Shown: positions 5,490-9,622 of the stretch, piece by piece
Layout: each line of letters starts with the position of its first letter
Position numbering within the stretch: position 1 is the stretch's first letter
DNA from: Candidatus Thorarchaeota archaeon
Lineage (GTDB): Archaea > Asgardarchaeota > Thorarchaeia > Thorarchaeales > Thorarchaeaceae
Reading direction: 5' to 3'
DNA: 9,622 bases
Assembly: GCA_030642465.1 (NCBI GenBank)
Contig: DAOWNS010000051.1
Span: 1 to 9,622 of the forward strand
Made by a program: the position numbers and the translations under genes
The notes under the pieces: generated by a model
What the model was told of the DNA's origin: nothing
The model's input: the letters and a program-made list of their open reading frames with translations, nothing else
Databases searched by the model: none

Positions 5490-8202
5490 AGAGTCATACG
5501 ATTCCTATGAGGATAGAGAAGACTCGCAGATTGAAGAGATTCGGAAACAGTTTCGCATACGACACCTGACTACTGATGAACGAGATAGAATTATCCGACT
5601 GCTCAATACTGAACACCCATACCGCCAGACTGACTCTGAAACGGATGAGAAAGATGTATCCTCACGCGAGAGCCGTTTTCTAACTCCCAAGCAAAGGGAC
5701 GCATTCATCCACGAGTACAATGCAGGGTTTCAGACCACCGAGAAACGAATTAGTTCAGTCCGAGAGTGTAGTGCTAAACACCCCTTCCACCACATCGACG
5801 CTGAAATGGACCGAAGAACGACACCCTCACAGGACGATGGCCACCGTATCAACAGCGAGTCGCCTGTAATGCCATCCCGTGACACTGAGAGTGGCGAACA
5901 ATCATTCATTATGGAATACACCGACGAGAAACGAGAGGCAGAGCACCCACACAAGAAACATTCGGGTAGGGCCCTTGAAGTGAAGATACGCATTCCTCAA
6001 GTCCTGGGCCAGGAGATCAAGTCACCTAATGAGTTGAAAAAAGTGATTCGGGACGAGTTCCCAGGCATTCAAGACCGCGATGACTATGATTCTCTGATGA
6101 AGGGATCTTGCGACCATTTCAAGATCCTCCATGCATTCGGGGAAAGGAAGACCGTCAAGCATCACGAGCTTGAAGAGGTCGGGACAAAACTCGATATCAA
6201 CGGAAGCACTGTGAGAAATTGGACGATCTACGGCGTCATACCTAGCATCTACAAAATACTGGAGAAAGCAATATCCAAGGATGAAGCTAAAGTCAGGATT
6301 GCTGGGCTCAGAGGGAAACTTGAGGGGCTCGGGAGCTGGAAAGACGTCGAAAATCGGCTCGACAAGATGTATCCCAATAAGGAGTATGAAGGGACCGAGA
6401 TGTTTAGACTGAGGAAACGCCACACAATCAAGTTCTTCAAATTCCTTGAAGAGCTAGAAAAGGGCGGCACAGTCAAGGGAATCACACATCGTACAGGGAC
6501 ACCTTACAGGATTGTTGAATCGCTTATGAAGGGGAATCTGCCATATCTTATTCGGCATGTTATCCCGTCCTTGAAATCGAGAGGGAAGAAGCGGTCCATT
6601 ATATACAAGGTTAAGGCTGTGGACCCAAGAATCCGTGGTGTCAGGATTGAGTCCATTGAGCATCTGAAGAAGTTCATAGAGACCGATTTCCTAGGTTTCT
6701 CTAGTCGAAAGGACCTCCCCGAATTGCTCAGGGCCGCAGAGTTTCATTTTGAGCTCATTCACGAGTATAGGGATAAGGATCTTCTTGTACCAAAGGATGT
6801 GCATAACCTCGAAGCGAAGACGGGCTTTTCGTATCTGACCATCAAGCGCTGGCTTTGTGACGCTGGCACACCAATCATATACAATTTGCTGAGGAAGGCG
6901 TTGACCTACAATGAAGCGAATGAGAAGCTAGAAAAGTTGCAGAGCCAGCTCAATGGTGTCATCAGTATGGGGAATCTGGACCGTCGCCTTGAGCATCTTT
7001 ACCTTCGAGAGGAAATACAGTGTCTGCCCAAATACAGGAAGCATCGGGAGCATGCCAACAAGTTCTTCCGTTTCCTACGGGCACTTGGAGCCGGTGGAAC
7101 GGTTTCAGACATCGCTCGGAAAGCACAGCTCACTGACAAATATGTCGAAAAGCGATTGTACTCTGGTGTGCTGCCTAGGCTCGTCAGGATTGCTGCCTCA
7201 GTCCCAGCTGAAGCTCCAAAACACGGAAAGAAGTGGCTGCCTCTAGAGATGACGAGGGGGGGACGGCTGAAGCAATTCATCCAAATTCCTCTGAAAATCA
7301 CTTCAGCCCAAGATATACTAGATATCCTGAAACAAATCCCATCTCTAAGAACACCCTGGATGACGAAATTCGAGCAGCAGTTTGGAAATGTGCCAAAGCA
7401 TCGTGCGTTCATGTACCTCCTCGGTGCTATCCTCTCAGACGGTGGCTTTGGAAGGAAGAGAGCTGTATCAACACGTGTGGAATTGGGTGCGAGCGGCAAG
7501 TACGATTGGAGTGAAGATTTCGGAAGAGGTTTTTGTTATGCCCTTGGCAGAGTTGGGATTCGGTCAAATCGACGAAAAGACAATATGACACAACAGGAGA
7601 ATGGAAATATCTTCATTCGTAGAGGTTGGATCAGTGCCCGAAGTTCCTTTCTGGTATGGGTGAGAAAGACGTTATTAGGACTCAGAACTCCCACTCCAAA
7701 GAGCTGGAGTCGCGTTCACGCTGACTGGATTGTACAAATGCCTGAGGACTGGCGAGTCGCATTCCTGCAGGGCATAGCAGATGGTGATGGATGCGCCACC
7801 ATCAAAGGTTTCTATACAGAAATATCGACAACCGTGAACCCGGACTTCCTCGTCCGTCTTCTGGCCTCTCTTGGTGTCCACGCCAGCCCTTCGCCGACAG
7901 GTGTGAGAATCCGTCGCAAGGAGGATATTCGGAGAGCTGAGCAACTGCCCATGTTCAGGTATGCTGTTGGACGCCAAAATCGCCTGACTCAGCTGACAGC
8001 TATGCTTGACTCAATGAAGAGGCAGCAGGTTTCCGAAAAAGAACTCAAGACCATAATGGATCTTCACAGGCAGGGCTTCACTCCAGGAATAATCACAGAG
8101 ATGTTGTGGAGCAAATACAGAATCACTCGTCGTCCAACCGTTCTTGCCCGAATCATAAAGAGAAATAATGAGAAATGGGCGGATGGATTGAACCGGACGT
8201 AG
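5476..8202 (+). CDS. Large LAGLIDADG homing-endonuclease-like protein with tandem HTH repeats
   Basis: Probably a site-specific DNA endonuclease. Residues are counted from the first ATG, at 5806 (798 aa). The endonuclease core spans about 495-735: motif 1 LLGAILSDG (538-546, catalytic Asp 545) and motif 2 FLQGIADGDG (653-662, catalytic Asp 661). Both acidic residues are intact, as in active single-chain enzymes. Ahead of it are two long repeats (about 71-254 and 281-465), each with two HTH-like units ending in G-x-x-P. A C-terminal HTH-like segment is at about 745-785. No intein splicing motifs or host exons flank it, so it is free-standing. The frame stays open upstream to 5377, and 5476-5805 reads as charged protein with a small internal echo (RHLTTDERDRII, RFLTPKQRDAFI). 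I therefore place the start at ACG 5476 behind AAGGAGG (908 aa); a minimal gene would begin at ATG 5806, which has no binding site. It is transcribed against the flanking metabolic genes. Confidence 0.8.
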   Translation, partial: TKESRESYDSYEDREDSQIEEIRKQFRIRHLTTDERDRIIRLLNTEHPYRQTDSETDEKDVSSRESRFLTPKQRDAFIHEYNAGFQTTEKRISSVRECSAKHPFHHIDAEMDRRTTPSQDDGHRINSESPVMPSRDTESGEQSFIMEYTDEKREAEHPHKKHSGRALEVKIRIPQVLGQEIKSPNELKKVIRDEFPGIQDRDDYDSLMKGSCDHFKILHAFGERKTVKHHELEEVGTKLDINGSTVRNWTIYGVIPSIYKILEKAISKDEAKVRIAGLRGKLEGLGSWKDVENRLDKMYPNKEYEGTEMFRLRKRHTIKFFKFLEELEKGGTVKGITHRTGTPYRIVESLMKGNLPYLIRHVIPSLKSRGKKRSIIYKVKAVDPRIRGVRIESIEHLKKFIETDFLGFSSRKDLPELLRAAEFHFELIHEYRDKDLLVPKDVHNLEAKTGFSYLTIKRWLCDAGTPIIYNLLRKALTYNEANEKLEKLQSQLNGVISMGNLDRRLEHLYLREEIQCLPKYRKHREHANKFFRFLRALGAGGTVSDIARKAQLTDKYVEKRLYSGVLPRLVRIAASVPAEAPKHGKKWLPLEMTRGGRLKQFIQIPLKITSAQDILDILKQIPSLRTPWMTKFEQQFGNVPKHRAFMYLLGAILSDGGFGRKRAVSTRVELGASGKYDWSEDFGRGFCYALGRVGIRSNRRKDNMTQQENGNIFIRRGWISARSSFLVWVRKTLLGLRTPTPKSWSRVHADWIVQMPEDWRVAFLQGIADGDGCATIKGFYTEISTTVNPDFLVRLLASLGVHASPSPTGVRIRRKEDIRRAEQLPMFRYAVGRQNRLTQLTAMLDSMKRQQVSEKELKTIMDLHRQGFTPGIITEMLWSKYRITRRPTVLARIIKRNNEKWADGLNRT
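6016..7200 (+). repeat. Two tandem protein-level repeats of about 210 residues inside the endonuclease-like gene
   Basis: Unit A (6016-6567) and unit B (6646-7200) align along their whole length in protein. Matching pairs are IKSPNELKKVIRDEF with IESIEHLKKFIETDF, HFKILHAF with HFELIHEY, WKDVENRLDKMY with MGNLDRRLEHLY, and KFFKFLEELEKGGTV with KFFRFLRALGAGGTV. Each unit holds two HTH-like segments, at about residues 119-146 and 220-246 (A) and 330-356 and 430-457 (B), all ending in a G-x-x-P turn (GVIP, GNLP, GTP, GVLP). A third partial copy (ITSAQDILDILK, residue 498) leads straight into the endonuclease core. DNA identity between units is low, so the duplication is old. Confidence 0.8.
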
Positions 8203-8324
8203 AAGGGTTCATTCGACAAGATGTGATGTCCCTCTACGAGTGTTCCGGATGCAGTTCTCGGACAGCTCGTGACTATTTCCCCGTAGCTATTCCAGTTTTC
8301 AAACCAATACGTCAGAGAGGCTGA
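8175..8324 (+). CDS. 49-residue HTH-like peptide overlapping the end of the endonuclease-like gene
   Basis: ATG at 8175 lies inside the end of the large gene, 28 bases before that gene ends, in another frame, and runs to TGA at 8322-8324. The product starts MGGWIEPDVEGFIRQDVMSL and continues YECSGCSSRTARDYFPVAI. The segment from about residue 16 to 39 looks like a helix-turn-helix whose second helix is SSRTARDYFPVAI. No strong ribosome-binding site is present, so translation would rely on coupling to the large gene. An alternative reading is that this was once the C-terminal end of the large protein, cut off by a -1 shift near AAATGG at 8173-8178. The opposite strand also stays open here, so the call is tentative. 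Confidence 0.4.
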   Translation: MGGWIEPDVEGFIRQDVMSLYECSGCSSRTARDYFPVAIPVFKPIRQRG

Positions 8325-8546
8325 TAGCAGACCGCTCTGCCAGGCCGCGCTTGCCAAGAACTAAGGTCCTTCTCAAGAGTTTTCTATCCACGACTCTAGT
8401 GTTATCTATTCCTTGTGCTGAGTTACTTGGGTTCTTCCTTGGGGCTACTGTGATATCTTTTCTAGGTTTAGTCACAGTTATGTCCATTCCGGATTTCATT
8501 CGTCCTAGGGCCATTGGAACTCATTCAGGAATTCGTGTTCTCAGAA
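8325..8546. other. Spacer between the cassette and the hydratase alpha gene
   Basis: No gene is clearly supported. A minus-strand frame from ATG 8514 to 8299 (71 residues) begins 32 bases after the alpha gene ends and contains a tandem motif, DITVTKPRK followed by DITVAPRK, written with different codons in each copy. On the + strand a TTG-started frame (8351-8572) is hydrophobic but runs into the alpha gene. An inverted repeat, ACTGTGA at 8447-8453 and TCACAGT at 8472-8478, could form a 7-base stem with an 18-base loop and might serve as a transcript end for the alpha gene, though no T-run follows it closely. Confidence 0.35.
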
Positions 8547-9434
8547 CTAGGCGGGGTCATCGGGATGTGTGAGGTATTCCACACCAAGATCCTTTGATAT
8601 GATTGCAGTGCTCTTTCGTGCGGCCCAACATTGTACGGCCACCCCAACGGGAAGACTAGCCGGATGCCTCATTGCATAGTCTACTTTGACACCAAGAACA
8701 GTTGTCTTGCCGCCAAGACCCATGGGTCCGATTCCGGTAGCGTTGATGGCCTCCATGATTTCAGCTTCTATCTTTGCTACCTCGGGCTCTGGATGTTTGT
8801 CATTGAGCGGCCGGAGCAACTGCTGTTTTGCAATCTTAAGAGCGATATCAGAACCACCGCCTATTCCTACTCCGATTATGTTGGGTGCACATGCTTTGCC
8901 CATGTATGAGATTGCGTTGTCGACCACAAGTTTCTTGACGCCAGTTAGGCCAACACCAGGCTTCAGCATGCCTAGTATGCAGACATTCTCGCTGCCACCG
9001 CCCTTTGGGAATACAGTAATCTCCAATGAATCACCAGATACAATCTCCCAGTTTATCCATGGTATCTTCTTCCCGGTGTTATCGCCTGAGTTCCCGCCAA
9101 CAATCGGATTAACTGCATTCGGCCGGAGCGGAGTGTCAGCAGTGGCTTTTCGAGTTGCCTTCGTAAGAGATTCTTTGATCTCTCCAATGAATGGGAATTT
9201 GTCACCGACCTTTACATAGAATATCATGATGCCTGTGTCTTGACACATGGGCACACCAGTGGCAGCTAGTTTGATATTCGTCAGGATGGCCGAGAACTGA
9301 GTTTTTGCGGTTTCATCAGTTTCACGTGCGTTAGCCGCTTTCAGTGCTTCTTCAATCTCCTTTGGCAGCACAGTTGCTGCCTTTCTCAGAAGACGAACTG
9401 TTGTATCGTGGATAACTTGGCTTGAATCCTTCAT
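8547..9434 (-). CDS. Fumarate hydratase (class I, 4Fe-4S type) alpha subunit
   Basis: Iron-sulphur subunit of the two-chain hydratase that adds water to fumarate to make malate, in the cytoplasm, 295 aa and complete. Three cysteines sit where the family binds its 4Fe-4S cluster: Cys 64 in MCQDTGIM, Cys 182 in ACAPNIIGVGIGGGSD and Cys 269 in VQCWAARK. Other marks are RPNAVNP (104-110), PKGGGSEN (143-150) and MRHPASLPVGVAVQCW (255-270). The sequence also resembles TtdA of tartrate dehydratase; the nearby fumarate reductase genes favour fumarase. The start at ATG 9434 fits the family but has no good ribosome-binding site. The matching beta gene lies 4.2 kb downstream on the same strand, with the endonuclease cassette between them pointing the other way. 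I see no insertion or splicing motif in the protein itself. Confidence 0.93.
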   Translation of the reverse strand: MKDSSQVIHDTTVRLLRKAATVLPKEIEEALKAANARETDETAKTQFSAILTNIKLAATGVPMCQDTGIMIFYVKVGDKFPFIGEIKESLTKATRKATADTPLRPNAVNPIVGGNSGDNTGKKIPWINWEIVSGDSLEITVFPKGGGSENVCILGMLKPGVGLTGVKKLVVDNAISYMGKACAPNIIGVGIGGGSDIALKIAKQQLLRPLNDKHPEPEVAKIEAEIMEAINATGIGPMGLGGKTTVLGVKVDYAMRHPASLPVGVAVQCWAARKSTAIISKDLGVEYLTHPDDPA

Positions 9435-9540
9435 TGTATCAGCTTCTGAACAGTAATTCTACGGGGAGTGGATGTCAGAGCCCCATACTATCGTGCGACC
9501 CTATATGCCGCTTAATCTATGTTACTATGAAACATGGTGA

Positions 9541-9567
9541 GGATTATAAGAAACGGTGAGTACCGTT
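9541..9567 (-). promoter_or_regulatory. Candidate promoter and dyad upstream of the hydratase alpha gene
   Basis: The minus strand reads CTTATAATCC at 9550-9541, a TATA-like box that would give a start near 9520 and a leader of about 85 bases. Just upstream lies a perfect hairpin or dyad, AACGGT-GAGT-ACCGTT (9552-9567), which touches the TATA box where a regulator could compete with TBP/TFB. A second A/T-rich stretch (CATATAGG near 9500) is an alternative TATA box. The remaining bases to 9622 show nothing I can name. Confidence 0.35.
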
Positions 9568-9622
9568 CATTGTAAGTTGTACAAAGTTGGACACCGAAGT
9601 CTAGTACGTCCAGAAAACGGCA

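Noticed and set aside
6022..6423. 133-codon minus-strand frame inside the endonuclease-like gene
   Set aside because: It lies wholly opposite the repeat-bearing coding frame, shows no family motif and has no start signal; it is a shadow of the real gene. The same holds for 5505-5720, 5730-5993, 6249-6485, 6454-6663, 6999-7499 and 7675-7977 (minus).
5476..8202. Possible intein or intron-encoded endonuclease
   Set aside because: There are no N- or C-terminal intein splicing motifs, no host protein halves flank it, both hydratase subunits are complete, and it has its own promoter-like signals on the opposite strand.
8447..8478. TGTGA and TCACA half-sites resembling a bacterial CRP operator
   Set aside because: The half-sites are 18 bases apart instead of 6, and the context is archaeal, where CRP sites are not expected.
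4332..8546. Insertion sequence or transposon bounded by terminal inverted repeats
   Set aside because: No transposase motif and no matching long inverted repeats were seen at either side by eye; CCTAGG hexamers occur at several places but are too short to serve as ends.
8686..9219. 177-codon + strand frame opposite the hydratase alpha gene
   Set aside because: The minus-strand alpha subunit has all its catalytic cysteines in this interval; the + frame is an antisense shadow rich in Pro and Ser.

Overview
The window looks like a piece of an archaeal chromosome. The evidence is a set of A/T-rich TATA-type boxes about 25 to 30 bases ahead of where transcripts should begin, ribosome-binding sites matching the 16S tail (GGAGG and AGGTGA), and a fumarate reductase iron-sulphur subunit of the thiol:fumarate reductase (TfrB) build. 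An Asgard or euryarchaeal source would fit, but nothing here fixes the lineage.

Layout. Positions 1-188 hold the 3' end of a + strand gene ending in a C-terminal zinc ribbon. It converges on a minus-strand cluster at 4331-221, transcribed as fumarate hydratase beta subunit, TfrA/SdhA-like flavoprotein, then TfrB-like iron-sulphur protein. The cluster has its own TATA box at 4402-4410. The matching fumarate hydratase alpha subunit lies on the same strand at 9434-8547, 4.2 kb upstream of beta. Together these four genes give the malate-fumarate-succinate branch: the hydratase interconverts malate and fumarate, and TfrAB reduces fumarate (or oxidises succinate) without any membrane anchor gene in view.

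The stretch between the two hydratase subunit genes (4332-8546) has a different character. It holds a decayed Lrp/AsnC-type regulator (minus strand, 5177-4927, one frameshift) and a divergent control region with two perfect palindromes and a strong TATA box. A + strand cassette of three overlapping reading frames follows: a 53-residue peptide with one hydrophobic segment (5328-5489), a very large LAGLIDADG endonuclease-like protein (5476 or 5806 to 8202), and a 49-residue helix-turn-helix-like peptide (8175-8324). The large protein carries two tandem repeats of about 210 residues, each with two HTH-like units, ahead of a LAGLIDADG domain that keeps both acidic residues. Its coding frame starts about 110 codons before its first ATG. 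A good ribosome-binding site sits there in front of an ACG codon, so the start is either non-canonical or mutated.

The most interesting object is this cassette: a possible selfish or regulatory element, of a domain design I do not recognise, lying between two genes whose products form one enzyme.
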